From assembly GCA_030035585.1 (NCBI GenBank), contig CM057464.1, forward strand, positions 78,724,919-78,788,918: a stretch of DNA of 64,000 nt, given 5' to 3'. Shown here piece by piece: positions 34,190 to 47,701 of the stretch; positions within the stretch are counted from its first letter, which is position 1; each line of letters starts with the position of its first letter. The notes under the pieces are model-generated. The model ran no database searches, was not told the origin of the DNA, and worked only from the letters and a program-made list of their open reading frames with translations. A program made the translations under genes and the position numbers. Origin of the DNA: Dugong dugon. Its lineage: Eukaryota > Chordata > Mammalia > Sirenia > Dugongidae.

Positions 34190-36530
34190 ACTTATATAAT
34201 ATCCATTGTAAACTCTTAAAAGTTTGTCCCCTGTATATTTCAGAGCTGTGGTGGGGAGAACGGAAGGCAGGGTGTTAGGAGCTCTGGGCTCCTGGTAAAT
34301 TTGCCTGTAACGTCTGTGTAAGATTGGGTATGTAGTAGATGAAATTAAAATCTCAAAGATTATTGAGGATTAGTGGTAAAGGTGCTAAAAACAGAACCAA
34401 TTTTTCTGCTACTACAATTCTCAAAGGGCATTGTCAATAAAAGCTTTAAGTTGAATGGGGAGATATTTTAGAGAAAACGTTTGAGAGAAAATAGGAAGTC
34501 AGCAGCACACACTGATATAGCAGTGAGCATCCAGGGTCAAGCAATCAAAAGCTAATGATGTGATAAAGGACTAGAGGACTATGAGTCATTGACACCTGCT
34601 GGCATTTTTCTAGAACAGATTTGAATATACTTTTTATCTAAAATTCACTCCATGCCTTCCCCCACCACCACCACCTTAGTGTATTTGAATCTGGTCCAAA
34701 GCGCTCTAAATTCACCTCAGGAGCTGGGATTCGTACCTCAGTTTCTGTCAGTAAGAACATAAAACAGGATCGCAATAGTCTGACTGGTGGTTGCGAAGTA
34801 GAAAGAAATCGAAAATTATCTCCAGTTTATGTCTAAGTCAATTTAAAGCAGAGGATGGGCCCAAACTCATGCAGGACAAGCACACAGTTTTATGAGCCAC
34901 TTAAAATGAGTTTTAAAACAAATTTAGAACCCAGAAGGCAATTCAATTCAAAATTCCTTTAGGCTGAAAACCAATGGGGCTTTAAAACACGGTAAAATGC
35001 AAGTAAAAGGGCAAATTCATGGGTAAAAATATTTTACAAGTTCCAGTGACAGCACAAAAATCCTATTTAAAAATAGGATAGTAGCTGACATTGTACAGCG
35101 TAGTAAAAAAAACAAAAAGAAAACACTATACTGAGAATTAGCAGATCCTGACATAATTTCGGCTCTGCCAGTAACTAACAGCCCTGGGAAAGTCATATAA
35201 AAATTTCTGGACCTTGGGCTCCTCATGTTTAAAAGAAGAGTGAGGGATACTTGGTATCTCTCCATTCCCAAAATATTACAGTTCTGTATCTACTCAGAAA
35301 CCTCACACTTTGGATAGTCTCAAAGGTCTACATCATTTGTTCATCTCATAGGTAAAATTTCTTTAAAATCAAATTTGATATTTATAATTCCTTCCCCCTT
35401 TGATAGACTAAAACCCAATCTGAACTCACTGTACTTAAAATTAGTCTATAGAAAATTAATGGTGTTGTACTGAAAAGGCAAAAAGTTTCCAGAATTGAGA
35501 AACTTTCAAGGTTGGTAAAATATTTCCTCTAGAAATTATTTCTCTTTAATGCTACATCCCAAAAATGTTTTAATAAAGGAGAACATTGAATCAAGAACTA
35601 TTTCTCTCTGCCAAGAAGGAATAAACTTTTTACTAATTAATAGATGGAATTTTCAATTAATGCTTGACCACTAGCCCATCCCATTCCCTCCTACTGCTTC
35701 CTCATTCTCTCTGAATCCTTTCACCTACGACAATATCGCCTCCCATCAATAGAAAGACTTCTCCTAGCCTTCAGTACCTTCATGACTTTGTAGTTCATGA
35801 GATTGTTTTGTCTCTTCCAGTAAGTTTTGCTCCTTTTCTCTAAGTGACTCCAATTGTTGACGCCATAGAAAGTACTACCTTTATTCTTGAGAAACTCATT
35901 AGCGATCTTGAAGCAAGTCTTGGTGATAGGACTTCATTCTTATCAGAAATGGTATGTCTATAGCTTTATTGTCTAATGGGATTGCAACTACCCAGTTTAA
36001 AATAAAGACACTTGATATACCATGCAATTCATAGAAGCTAAAAGGTGAATCCTATTGTGAATCTCCATTGATTTAGAGTAAAGCACAGGGAAACTTATCA
36101 TGTAATTCTGTTGTAAAATGCTATTGGTGTACTGTACAATATATAGAAGTTCATGGTGTAGCTTTATTGTGAGACTCTCATTCACCATGCAGTAGCATGA
36201 AACCGAGTCACTTTGTGATGAAACTCTCTGATTTAATACAGATCCCAGATGATTTTACTGTGTCATTCTGTAGTAATAAAACTTGAAAATTCATTAATGC
36301 ACTTTGAATATTTCAGTAGAAGCCCTTCTATAGCCTGAAATGGAATTTTAACCAACCATGGACCATGGCAAGTACATTCTTACTAATAAAAGTCATGAAA
36401 AAGCAACCTTAGGAGAACATCTTCCAACATCAGACATATGTGTCACTGATCTTGTTTATGAATATCTTAATTTGCCCAAATTTTATTTTCTATTTAAAAA
36501 GGTCATTAATCACTATTTGAACTTCATAGT
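34189..36530. other. Intergenic, MIR-like patch only
   Basis: Apart from the fragment at 35125-35260 I see no recognisable element or gene. Confidence 0.5.
35125..35260 (+). repeat. MIR-like fragment
   Basis: GGCTCTGCCAGTAACTAACA and a CTGGACCTTGGGCTCCTCAT stretch fit the MIR core. Confidence 0.6.
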
Positions 36531-36540
36531 ACTAAACCAA

Positions 36541-36750
36541 GGTCTCTAGGTGGCACAAACAGTTTGTGCTTGACTGATAACCTAAAGGTTGGCAGTTTGA
36601 ACCTACCCAGTGGTACCAAGGAAGAAAAGGCCTGGTAATCTGCTTCTGTTAAGATTACAGCCTAGAAAACACTGTGGAGATACTCTAATCTGTAACATAT
36701 GGGGTTGCCATGATTCAGAATCAACTCAACAGCAACTAACAACAACAACA
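36541..36750 (+). repeat. AfroSINE (long variant)
   Basis: Has the GGAAGAAAAGGCCTGGTAAT segment and ends in (AAC)n. Flanked by ACTAAACCA (36531-36539 and 36753-36761). Confidence 0.88.
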
Positions 36751-36821
36751 GAACTAAACCAGGGAGCACAAAATAAAGTAGATTATTATTCTGGGAGTGA
36801 TTTTTTAAAAGTCTTTAGAAA

Positions 36822-36850
<29 letters not shown>

Positions 36851-36853
<3 letters not shown>

Positions 36854-37302
36854 GAATCCTGATCAAAAGGGAGGAAATGCAGAAGAGAATTTCAAATTCT
36901 CATGGAATCCAGACTTTCTGGAGCCCTGAAGGCTAGATGAACCCCTGAAACTATTGTCCTGAGATAAACCTTTAAACCTTAAACAAAAATATCCCCTGAA
37001 ATCTTCTTAAAACCAAACAATAGTTTAGCTTAACTAGTAAAAAACATCTGCCTTGAGCGTTGTGCTCTTTTAACAACTATCTATATGGGATCAAATTGAC
37101 AACAGCAACTCAAAAGATTAGATAGCATACTTAGGAAGCAGTGAGTTTATGTTAGTGGTAGAGGAACAACACATAAAAGGAGGATGAGAATGGTTGCACA
37201 ATTCAAAGAATGTAATCAATGTCACAGAATCATACATGTAGAAACTTGAATTAGTTTACGGTTTTGCTGAGATATTCTCAACAACAAAAAATAAAATAAA
37301 TT
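36851..37302 (+). mobile_element. L1 3' end, second 3'UTR type
   Basis: Matches 15494-15937. It is preceded by an A-run and a (TA)n tract at 36820-36850 and ends in an A-rich tail. Confidence 0.85.
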
Positions 37303-38287
37303 ATAAAACAATACGTATATAATCACTGGCAAGATTTTCAAATGTGAAAATCATATAAAAGAAGCTATAAACTTATAAAATTGTATGCTGTTTTCTGGTC
37401 TAAATATTGTTATCAGCTTTTAATATTGTCTTCCTAAATTAATTATAGATATCTCTCATTGGAAAGAGTTTTTGTTTAAAAGGTTATCACAAATCTGTTA
37501 CTCTTTAGAATAAGCTTACTTTCCTTGAAATCTAATAAAATAAAATTTTTTCAGAAGGAACTCGAGTGTCAAACATCATTTTTTTGCATGTTAGTATTTT
37601 GCCCTTTGTATAAATTATTCAAATCTGCATTTAACCTTGCATATTTCTTCTCTGACTTACCATGATAAATGTACCTTAGTAGTAAGAAAATGAGTGACTA
37701 GCCCTGCCTTTCAGTCCTTTTGATGGTTCAAGAAACTCATTGTGATTTAGTATGTTAAAAAGATTCCTCTAAACTTCACAAACAGAAGAAAACCCATGCT
37801 ACCCAGGATTTCTCTCAGAAAGCTCCATTTGTGGGTATTCTCCTCTTCTTATATGTATATAGAACATAAGAGTGAAGAATAATGTTTGGGGGACTGGTTG
37901 AATCTGATGCACCATTATATTTTCTGTCGGTCAAAGACTATGTGTCTTTGAAGTCTATTACAAGTAATAAAATACATTTTTAAAAATCACGCACACTCAA
38001 AAAAAAAAAAAGTAGTGCTCCCTTATCCTGTTCAGAGCAATGAGAAGTATTTGGAGTGGGAGGGAGGAAAACAAGCCTAGGGGACAGAAGGCATTGAGGT
38101 TGGAAGCATAAAGTTGGTCCCTACACTTGCTCCATCTGTGTACCCCCACCCCATGTTAGCCCCTGAAGTAACTCCTTTTTCTAGGCTTTATCCCCCAGCT
38201 GAAGAGATCTCAACCTGTTTGGAAAGGACAAAAAGAAATCCATGTTTCCTATTTTGTCAAAAATAAATAAATAATTCTATACCAATA
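37303..38287. other. Intergenic, nothing recognised
   Basis: AT-rich; short A-run at 38000-38010. Confidence 0.55.
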
Positions 38288-38545
38288 ATTACAAATACTT
38301 TCTGCATGCTTAACAAATGCCAGGCACTGTTCTTACGGGCTTTGTGTGCATTAACTAATATAATCCTCCTGTTGACTTTTGAGATTTTTTATTATTATCC
38401 TCATTTTACAGATACAGAAACTTAGATACAAAAATATTAAGAAATCTACCCAAGGGCTAAGAGATAGTAAGTGGTAGACCTGGAACTCTCACCCAGGCAA
38501 TGGAATTCAAGAGACTATGCCATCAGACAATACGTTAGACTGCCC
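38288..38545 (-). repeat. MIR SINE
   Basis: AATGCCAGGCACTGTTCTTA, CCTCATTTTACAGATACAG and a GTAAGTGGTAGACCTGGAAC segment, in order. Confidence 0.8.
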
Positions 38546-38648
38546 CAATAGGCAAAATGACTACACGTTTTCAAATTGTTCATTGTTATGTTTCTATGTA
38601 AAGGTTTAAATCTATAATAGATAATACTTTGTTTCCCTCTCTCCCATC

Positions 38649-38650
<2 letters not shown>

Positions 38651-38685
<35 letters not shown>
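38651..38685. repeat. (TG)n microsatellite
   Basis: About 17 uninterrupted TG units. Confidence 0.97.
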
Positions 38686-38688
<3 letters not shown>

Positions 38689-39387
38689 AATCTGATGTGA
38701 ATAAAGCATTTCAGAATCCTTTATAGGATGCAGACAAATGCAAGGTGTAAAATTTGAGTATATATCCTAACATAACTATGTCTGTTCTATGAACTCAGCT
38801 GATCAGGGAAGTTCTTATTGTTTAAGTGAATTAAGAAGCATGGCATAACCCTAACCAGTACCGAAGAAAAATCATGCGACTTCTTGATCATGCGAGAATT
38901 TTACCTCCTGGGAATATCAGATAGCTCAATAAGGTTAAATGTGCTGCTAAAGTTCTATTCTTAAAAAATATACTAAACTCAACAAGTTTGAACCATTCAG
39001 TCAGAGGCTATTCTTTACAGAGTCTCCTTCCTGAAAGGAGTAAGTGATAAAGTGAAATGAGATCATTCACATGTCAAGAAGCTTTTAACTGTCTTAGCTG
39101 CAAACTTGATTAATAGCCATCATGTAGGACTTAATAGCACAGCAGATAACATGCCTTTTTTAAAGCATGTAGAAGCCTTGCTTGGGTATTAAGAAGTTAT
39201 ACTAGGTGTGAGAACAGCTGTTTGGCTACTGTAGCAATGTAGACTAGCCAAAGTTTGCCCCAGGGGCACATGAAATAGAAACATGGAAGTAGCATCTTGA
39301 AAGCAGCAGAAGCCTTTGTGTATTTCTCTCTCTCTCTCAGATTAGGGGTTTATGAAAAACCCTGTGAACTATGAGACAGGTCTTGAT

Positions 39388-39512
39388 CTTTCAGGGCAGA
39401 GCTTCTCAAACATTAGCATGCAGAGAAATTGCCTAAAGCACTTGCAAAAACACATTCCTGGGCCGGAAATTTGCATTTCTAAAAAGCTTCTTGATACTGG
39501 GGCTCTCACACT
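39388..39512 (+). mobile_element. hAT-Charlie non-autonomous element
   Basis: GCTTCTCAAACATTAGCATG, CCTGGGCCGGAAATTTGCAT and an eroded right end resemble MER20/MER5-like elements. Confidence 0.55.
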
Positions 39513-39602
39513 ATTAGTAGCACTAATAACAATAAAATAGTAGCACTATTTTAGAATGTCCTTGTAACTACTGTTATTCCTAAAGCTACCTCATTTTCTC
39601 AC

Positions 39603-39622
39603 TTTTTTTTTTTTTTTTTTCT
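39603..39622. repeat. Poly-T tract
   Basis: A run of about 20 T. No element body is recognised beside it. Confidence 0.9.
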
Positions 39623-40082
39623 TTTCTCTTCTTTCATACTAGTGAGACAGAAATAGCTCTGTCAACACACCGGGCTTGTAAAAATAATTACTCCTTCCCT
39701 TCCTCCCAACCCCTCAAAAATACTATAAACTCACCATGCAGCGTAGACCATCCTTGACTGGTTACACAAGTATGATAAGGAGTATCCCTGAAATGGAAGA
39801 ACGGTTCTATCCCATCCTCCCCCAGGAGTTTCAACTGTGGCAGGTGACTTTGCCAATAGAATCTTTAGGGCATTGTTTTACGCCTTAGAGAGAGGCCGAG
39901 AGGATCTGAAGTGGAGTCCAATTCAGATGCTCTCCGAAGAATTCAGTCAAGATGTTTTCTTATTCCCCACTTGATTTAGATTTCTATTAATACAACATAA
40001 AGCAAAACTTTCAATAAATGCTGGATGATTAAATCATACAATCATTCATATAGTCACATGTTTCAAGGATGGGCCAAATCAG

Positions 40083-40252
40083 GACCTCTGGTGGCTCAGT
40101 GGTTGAGAGATCAGCTGCTAACCAAAAGGTCAACAGTTCAAGTCCACCAGCCACTCCTTGGAAACCCTATGGGGCTGTTCTACTCTGTCCTAAAGGGTCG
40201 CTATGAGTCAAAATCGACTCATTGGCAACAGGTTTGGTTTTTGGTTTTTTGT
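40083..40252 (+). repeat. AfroSINE with perfect duplication
   Basis: Full length; CCAAATCAG occurs at 40074-40082 and 40253-40261. Confidence 0.94.
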
Positions 40253-40369
40253 CCAAATCAGATTAAAGCAATGCATTTGTGAGGCTTCTTAGTACCTTGA
40301 CCTGACTTTATGTGTAGTATTTTTAAGTAAAAAAAAAAAAGGGAAAAAAATATTGTAACAGGTTTGTTG

Positions 40370-40480
40370 AGGTGGAAAGGAGGATATCCTCATTTCACGA
40401 ATGAATTGTGGCTCAAAGAATTTAAGGTTATTTGCCCAAGATCACTTGCTGAGAATGAAGAGAGGCAGCATGACTGCTCT
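40370..40480 (-). repeat. MIR-like fragment
   Basis: CCTCATTTCACGAATGAA and GGTTATTTGCCCAAGATCAC match the MIR core in reverse. Confidence 0.55.
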
Positions 40481-40946
40481 GGGCCAGAGTGTTGTGGGGT
40501 GAGGTGAAGCCATAGCCAAAGCGGCACAGATGGAGGACATGGCTGGGACTCAGAGGACTGATAGTTCTAGAAGGAGCTGAAGTGAGTGTGAGTCAGCAGA
40601 ATAGAAGGGGCTTGGGAACTTCCTGACCATGTGAAGAGAGCAGACCACACATCTCATCAACCCTCCTGGACAACAGGAGGACCAGTGGCCAGGCATGACA
40701 AGGGACATGTCCTGGAGGAAGGCCAATGAAGACTTGAAACACTGCTGAGGACCAACATGTAGGTTATTAGGCCAGATAGGTGAGGAGGGGTCATGAGTTA
40801 AGCACTGGACGTGTTGCATTTGAGATTCTTGCAGGACATCTAGCCAAGATGCATTTTGAGAAATTGATTTGAAATCGAGAAACCTACCTGTAGATGGAAA
40901 ATGAAGTTTTGAGACTCACAATGGACAACCACTGGGATTCCCCTTT

Positions 40947-41365
40947 TGTGATGGTTAAGATTGTGTGTCAGCTTAGCTGGGCCGTGATTCTCAGTGTTTA
41001 TATGTGATCATGATGGGACCTGCTGTGAGTAGCCAATCAGTTGAAAGAGAGTTTCCTTGGGCATGCGGCCTACATCCAAATATAAGCAGACTTTCTGGTT
41101 TTGCCTGCTCTGGATCCTGCAACTGGCTCAGGTTTGTCTGACCTCCTGTTCTTTGGACTTGAGCTAGCAGCTTACATGCTGGTCTTGGGATTTGTTGATC
41201 TTCCCAGCCTGTGAGCAAGAGCCTTGCTCTCCGACATGCCAATCTTGGGTTCATCAGCCCTTGCGGCTAAGTGAATCAGGAGAAGCCTCTATCCTGATCC
41301 ACAGATTTGGGACATCCCAGACTCTACAATCTCTCTCTCTGTCTCTCTGTCTCTCTGTCTCTCTG

Positions 41366-41448
<83 letters not shown>

Positions 41449-41488
41449 TTTAGTTGTTTTGCTTCTCTAGAGAAACCAGCCTAAGACA
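40947..41488 (+). mobile_element. ERVL-type (MLT2-like) solo LTR
   Basis: TGTGATGGTTAAGATTGTGT start and TTCTCTAGAGAAACCAGCC end fit this LTR group. It contains the (CT)n(TA)n tract at 41326-41450. No internal region is visible. Confidence 0.7.
41326..41450. repeat. Compound (CT)n/(CTGT)n/(TA)n microsatellite in an LTR
   Basis: CT units punctuated by regular GT steps, then pure CT, then about 13 TA units. It lies in the ERVL-type LTR. Confidence 0.97.
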
Positions 41489-42540
41489 ACTTCTCTGCCC
41501 CTATTTTCACTATAAGAGAGAACAGCCATGCTTATACAATATGACTTCCCCTTCCAGGTTCACTGAATAAGGAGTGGGTACAACAGTCAAATTGAACCAG
41601 GGAATTTGGAGCTGGCTCTAAGAGACTCCAGTGTCAGATACATGCTCATTGAACATAAAAGATGTAAACTTGGGCTGTTGTTTCGCAGTCATTTTCCTTC
41701 ATGTAGAGAAGGAAACAGAGAGAGCCAGGGTCCAGTAAGAAGCATGATGCTAGCATGAAGAAAAATGTAGACATGAGAACAGAGACCGAGGAATTTCTGG
41801 GTAATTTACAATGCTTGGTCCCTGGTTAGGTCTCTTTTGGAGCCCTAGCTGCATGGACCTAAGGTCTATGAGGTAGCCTTATATCTTTACCAACAACAAC
41901 AACAAAAAACCCTTCTTTATGCGTAATCAAGTTCAGTTTGATTTCCATTACTTCAAACAAAGTCTGAATCAGTGAAAATAATAACAATAATAAAGAAGTT
42001 CTTATTGTGATACTTTTTAGAATGAGGAGAGCATCTAGAATAAAGAATCTTGCATAATACCCAACATGTAAGCAACAGACAGAAGAGAGGAGTTCACAGG
42101 AAATTGAAAAGTGGCCAGAGAGAGAACACCTAGAGCCCATAGTGTCTTACAGGCCAAGGAAAGATCATTTCAACAAAGAAACAGAGGTCAGCAGTGTCAA
42201 ATTCTGCCTGTCTGGTAGTCATGAAGCATGAAGAGTGAGACGTAGCCCGCCAACAGGGAGGTCACTGTTAACCTTGGTGAGAACAGCTGGACTGGACTGG
42301 TGTGGGTAGAAGTCAGAATATTTGGGGTAATAGTGGCAAGCTGTGAGGAAGAAATAGAAGAAGTAGAGAGAGTAAGGATATATAACTCAATAAATCATTT
42401 TGATTTTGAAGAGGCGAGAGTAAGAAAGGTATTTGGAATTTATCCTCTTGTTTTTGGTTTTATCTTGTGTGTGTTTCATATACACATTGGAAACATGTAA
42501 AGGTGTTTACATTTATAGCAGGAGAGACACATATACTAGA
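41489..42540. other. Intergenic, nothing recognised
   Basis: No named repeat; (CAA)n near 41893-41909. Confidence 0.5.
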
Positions 42541-42550
42541 GATACAGGAG

Positions 42551-42756
42551 AAAAAACCTGTTGCTGTCGAGTCGATTCCAATTCATAATGACCCTAGAGG
42601 ACACAATAGAAATGCTCCATGTGCTTTCCAAGCCTGCAGTATTTACAGAAGCAGACTACCATGTCTTCCTCCTCCAGAGCAACTGGTGGGTTTGAATCGC
42701 TGATCCTTAAGTTAGTTGCCAAGCACTTAACCACTGTGTCACCAGGGCTTCTCAGG
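42551..42756 (-). repeat. AfroSINE (long variant)
   Basis: Contains TGCTGTCGAGTCGATTCC and GCACTTAACCACTGTGTCAC. TACAGGAGA lies at both ends. Confidence 0.9.
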
Positions 42757-45289
42757 TACAGGAGAGAAGGGGCTAAATGGTAATGTTAGGGTAACATTAG
42801 GGCTAGAGGAGATCAGATAGGTGGGATCTTGAGAACACCTGAGGGACACCTCTTGTATTGCGAATGAAGGGAAGGAGGAAACATGGTGAGGCTGAAGGAA
42901 GACGCAGCCTTATTGGCAGAGAATTAAGGAGTGGGACTATTCCTAGACTATGAAAGAATAAATTTCTCTTTGTTAAAGCAAAAAAAAAGGAGTGGGACCA
43001 CGTGACACAGCCACCGTGAGTAGTAATGCTCTTCTCCCTTTCTAGCCACATTCCTTTTCCTTCTTCAAGCCCTGATTAACCACTACCATCCTGGGACAAT
43101 TGAGATTGGAATCAAGGAAATCTGTCATACAGCTGAGACCCCAGTATTATTTGATCAATGTTCTTTTCCTCTACTGTTTTTCACTCCTGCTCAACGTATA
43201 TATGTCATCCTGTATCCATAGACATTTATAAATGTACTTTATTTCCTCAGTTAAATTGAAAGTTCTTTGAGAGGGAGAAACACGTATCCAGTTCCGTACC
43301 TTCCCCTTTGGTAATTTAAATATAATATGTCTCTCAAAAATAATGAGATGATAAATTAAATAGAAATGCTACTTTGTATCTAACTTCAATAACAATTTAG
43401 TATCTAGAATCGTTTTTTTATTTTAGACACGAAAGTATCATAATTTGTTCACCTCATAAGTTAATTAGCATACATGTTTTCCAGTTATCTCAGAAAGAAA
43501 TGTGTAGAGTTTGATTTGTAACTATTTCAGAGGCTCTTATAAACTGATCCATTTAAATAAACTTCCAAGTAAATAACAAATCATAGCTAGATTTTTCACT
43601 ATTCTTTGGATAGTTCATAAAAATATTTAATGTGTCTCCTTTAGTTCTTTTCAGACCTATTTATTCTAAATCCATTGCAAAGTCATCCAGAATTTACTAA
43701 ATCTGGACTAATTTCAGGCATCACATAATGCAGCTAAAGTTTCCATGGTTTCATATTTCTAATGGCTCTCAAATATACCCTTCACTATCCATAATACTAT
43801 ATCCTTCCAATGCTCTTCTTGCCACCCTCTAATATTGAGACCATCCTTAATATCTGTTAACAAAATTATGTTCAAATACAAGTCACATGGTCTGAAATGC
43901 ATTTCTGCTTTTGGTAGTTCTAATACATTTTTTTTCAATTTTCATTAATTTACAGTCTGGTTACTTTCCCGTTTAATATTAGCTTTGCAAGGAATTCTGA
44001 GCTACTAATACTGACTGTTTAATGGTACATTGCTGCCCTCTAGCTTATGTTTGAAAGACTCTTTACAAAATGAAACAATTTATTCAATAAGTCTTTTGTA
44101 CATGCCTATTCATTTCTTTCCTTTCCAGGTAAGACTAATATGATCGACTGTTGATAATAATTCTAAAAAGAAAAATCCTAAAAAGGAAAGAATAGAAAAA
44201 AACCCTGTTTTTATCTTATTATGCACCAGGTTCTCAGACAACACCCTTTTCCCCCTTAATTTACACCTTTCTCCTTCACGTAGGTTGGCTGTTCTCAAAA
44301 ACCGTTTTGTTTGTTATCCTTTAAGCAGCCCAAGAGCAGTATCAAATCTTTTATGCTCTCAGCAAATGCTGAGTTCTTTCCAAAGAATATTTCTAACGAT
44401 GGAACAAAATAATTTAAATGGTACCTGTTCAAATTCTCAGGGCCGTCAGAAAATTCTACCAGAACAACAACCAGTATCTTTTTATTTTCAAAAAAATTAT
44501 AAAACTATTTAAGGCTCAAATTACTATTCTTCTATAAGAAAAGTTGAGAAATAAATGATTGTATGGCCTGATACTCCTTTGTGATGATTTTCTGACCTGG
44601 ATAGAGTTATCAGGCAGGTAGCTACTTACCTGAACAAAACCACATCTGGTTTGCTGAGATTTGTTTGTAGTCTAACATATTGACTAAAAACTCAGTGAAA
44701 GTACATTAAATTGAACTGCATATTAACAAGAAGGAAAAGGCCAATTATTTAACTATCTCCCTGAATTTTGGTGCCCAGAAGCCTTAAAATTAAAATATAA
44801 TATGCAACATAAATTTCACTGTTGACCTCCGCTGGGACCATATAGCAGTTGGCATTTGCGTATAGCACAGAGACCATGAGACTCAGAGTGGAAACCTGGG
44901 ATTCCCAATTCTCCCAACATTTACTTTCTCTGAGTCTTAGATCTATCTTAAAATGATAAGCATTCCTTCTCATAAAATTTTAAGAGCATCAAATAAGACA
45001 ATGAATGAGAAAGCATTTGCACAATGTATACTGTATGTGAAGAGCTTAAGTAACATGTTTAATCTAAATCTAATATAAACATTAAATTGTCCCTAGCCTT
45101 CTGATTCAGGAGTGGTCTCTGCCTTTCTTTCCTCCTTCCCTTATCAAAGGTTTTTTCTCTTTGTGTGTTCCTTTTATATACTGCTTTTAGTCACGCTTTT
45201 TCTTGCAAATTCTACCTGGTTTATGCAGAAATGGAATTTATTTAACTATACTAACTAGTTCACAGACTCTGGGAGGGCCAGAAAATCAG
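42757..45289. other. Intergenic, mostly unique
   Basis: Possible L2 remnant near 43150-43330. No coding evidence in the small frames. Confidence 0.5.
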
Positions 45290-45690
45290 GCTTGGAAGCT
45301 ATACATGACTAATCCAGAGACACCTTGAGGCCACTACCGCTAGGTAATAGCACCACCAATGCTATGCTGGGATGCTACCACCGGGACTCCTGCCACTACC
45401 GCCTCCCTCGGCTTACCCAGAATGGACTCCACGTGGGTTGAGTGGTTGCATCTGAACGCGGAGTCTCTGCACCATGGCTGCAAGAGTAACTGGAAAGGTG
45501 AGGTTCTGGCTTCTGAGTTAAAAGTGGAGGAATTCCACAAACATAAGAAAGCCACTGGAAGGTTCCACATGGCCAAAAAGCATGACCACTCCAACCTGCT
45601 CTCTGATTTTCACAATCTTCATCAAGCTGATCAAATTTGTGTTTTCTCAGGAGTTTCCAGAAACAGAACCTGAAGAAATTAATCTAATGG
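45290..45690. other. Unidentified GC-richer patch
   Basis: More GC-rich than its AT-rich flanks, with several CpG and a 104-codon frame (45359-45673, plus). I recognise no protein domain; it could be an eroded interspersed repeat or retrocopy. No poly-A tail or target-site duplication seen. Confidence 0.3.
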
Positions 45691-47095
45691 CAGAAATTTT
45701 AGGACCAATAACAAACTACAAACTGTTGATTCTCTCAGCTGGCTCCACCTCTATTTCTCACTCTCTCTGGGTATGTGAATGTATGTTTGAGTTTTATATG
45801 GTAGCAGCATAGTGCTTTACTATGCTTATACAATATTCATTCACTGATTGATTGATGAACCATTTCCCCATTTATTGAGTTCCAGAACATCTGTGAGGCA
45901 TAAGAAATATAATTCCTTGTTCCCTTTGTTCCTGGAACTCACATCCTACTTAGGAAAACTATCATATAAGCCATTAATTACAGAGACATGAAAGGAGCTC
46001 TAAAAGGCAAGATGCAAGCTACTATACACGTATGTAAAGTTTATAGACACAGGTTCTAGCAACTTCAATAGGAGAGCCAAGATGAAAGGGATTCTCCAAT
46101 AATACCTATATCATGAGTTTATTTGGTTAAACAGGTGACTGGAAATATGTCAGTAGACTGTTCTGCGTGCTGATAAGTTCCAACTCTACTATGTGCCTTC
46201 AATTTTTACTCACGTTAAAATTTTTAGATCTTTCATTGCATTCAAATCATCATTTCAAGCTTCGTTGTTATTACATAGCGGTTTCAGACACTGTAAAATG
46301 AAATTTTAGTGCCCAGAAGCCTTAAAATGTCCTTGAAAAGAGAAACTTCTTACTATGGCACTGATGCTTTAGTTTCTAGTTTTAAAACGTTATAGTTTTA
46401 ATTTACATTTCATACGTATACTCATTTAATAACCAACTTTAAATTCAGTAATCACATTTTCCCCAAGCTTTGATTAGAACAATTATAGTAAATGAAAATA
46501 AGAAAGTAATTTCTGTGAAGAGATTCATAAAACATCCTTTTCAAGCCATAAAGCAGCCTCCTAAACAGTTTTTTTCAGCATTAGGTCCACAAAAATTCTT
46601 TCTACTCTGCTTAAGATACGCAGATCCAAAATTCTTTCATTGTCTGCTTGTCTTCTTTGTCTTGGCCTCTCCTAGTACAGTGGCTACCAGCAGAAGGCTT
46701 ACCACACAAAATGTGCCCAATAAATGCTGTTGAATGAATGAATGGCCTCATACCTAGAGCAAGAGGTTAGAAGCACCAGGAGAAAGTCCCCTCAAACATA
46801 GAAAGCCTGTGAACAGATAAAAAGAAGTAGATAGAAACATAACTGAATTTTTATGTCTATTCCAATTTTTCTTTAGCCCTAAACTCCCTTGACCAATGCT
46901 TACTTTTAGAATGTTTAAAAAAACAAGAATATATATCAGCACAAGCCTAATTGAAATCTCCGTGGAGATTGCCATACCAACTTATGTTATAAACTGATTT
47001 GTAACATATTGCTGAATATTTTCTGTCATTTCACTACTGTGCAACATTGTAGGTAATACTAACAGTCACATAATTCCCTCCCAGTGGTAACCTGC
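45691..47095. other. Intergenic, old-repeat remnants
   Basis: 45830-46150 has the look of a very old interspersed repeat; CAATAAATGCTGTTGAATGA at about 46720 looks like a MIR end. Not otherwise resolvable. Confidence 0.4.
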
Positions 47096-47577
47096 TGTCA
47101 TGGTTTGAATTATGTCCCCCAAAAAATGTGTGTACCAATTTGGCTAGGCCATGATTCCTGGTACTGTGTGATTTTCCTATATGTTGTAAACCTGCCTCTA
47201 TGATGTTTAATGAGGGAGGACGGGTGGCAGTTGTGTTAGTAAGGCAGGACTGGATCTGCAAGACTGGATTGTGTCCCGAGGCAATCTCTTGAGATATAAA
47301 AGACAGAAGTGAGCAGTGAGACAGGGGGACCTCATACCAATAAGAAAGCAGTGCCGGGAGCAGAGCGCGACCTTTGGACCGGGGTCCCTGCGCCGAGAAG
47401 CTCCTAGTCCAGGGGAACACTGATGAGAAGGCCGACAGAGAAAGGAAGACTTCACCTGGAGCTGACGCCCTGAATTTGGACTTTTAGCCTACTTTGACTG
47501 TGAGGAAATAAACTTCTCTTCGTTAAAATCACCCACTTGCGGTATTTCTGTTATGGCAGCACTAGATGACTAAGACA
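47096..47577 (+). mobile_element. MaLR-like solo LTR, lineage-specific type
   Basis: TGTCATGGTTTGAATTATG start, GAGATATAAAAGACAG TATA region, AATAAACTTCTCTTCG polyadenylation region, TAAGACA end. Related to the copy at 49476. Confidence 0.75.
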
Positions 47578-47701
47578 TTTGCATATTGTTTTTAAGTTAT
47601 GTTAATAATGTGAAAGGAAAACAAAGCTACAAACATTGTGATTAGCAGAGTTTTTATAGCTAAAGCACTAGACATGTTTCATGAAGGCCCATGAATTACG
47701 A

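Noticed and set aside
34140-34190. Regular short repeats that could suggest an array
   Set aside because: It is a CA microsatellite. No CRISPR-like repeat-spacer structure occurs in the window.
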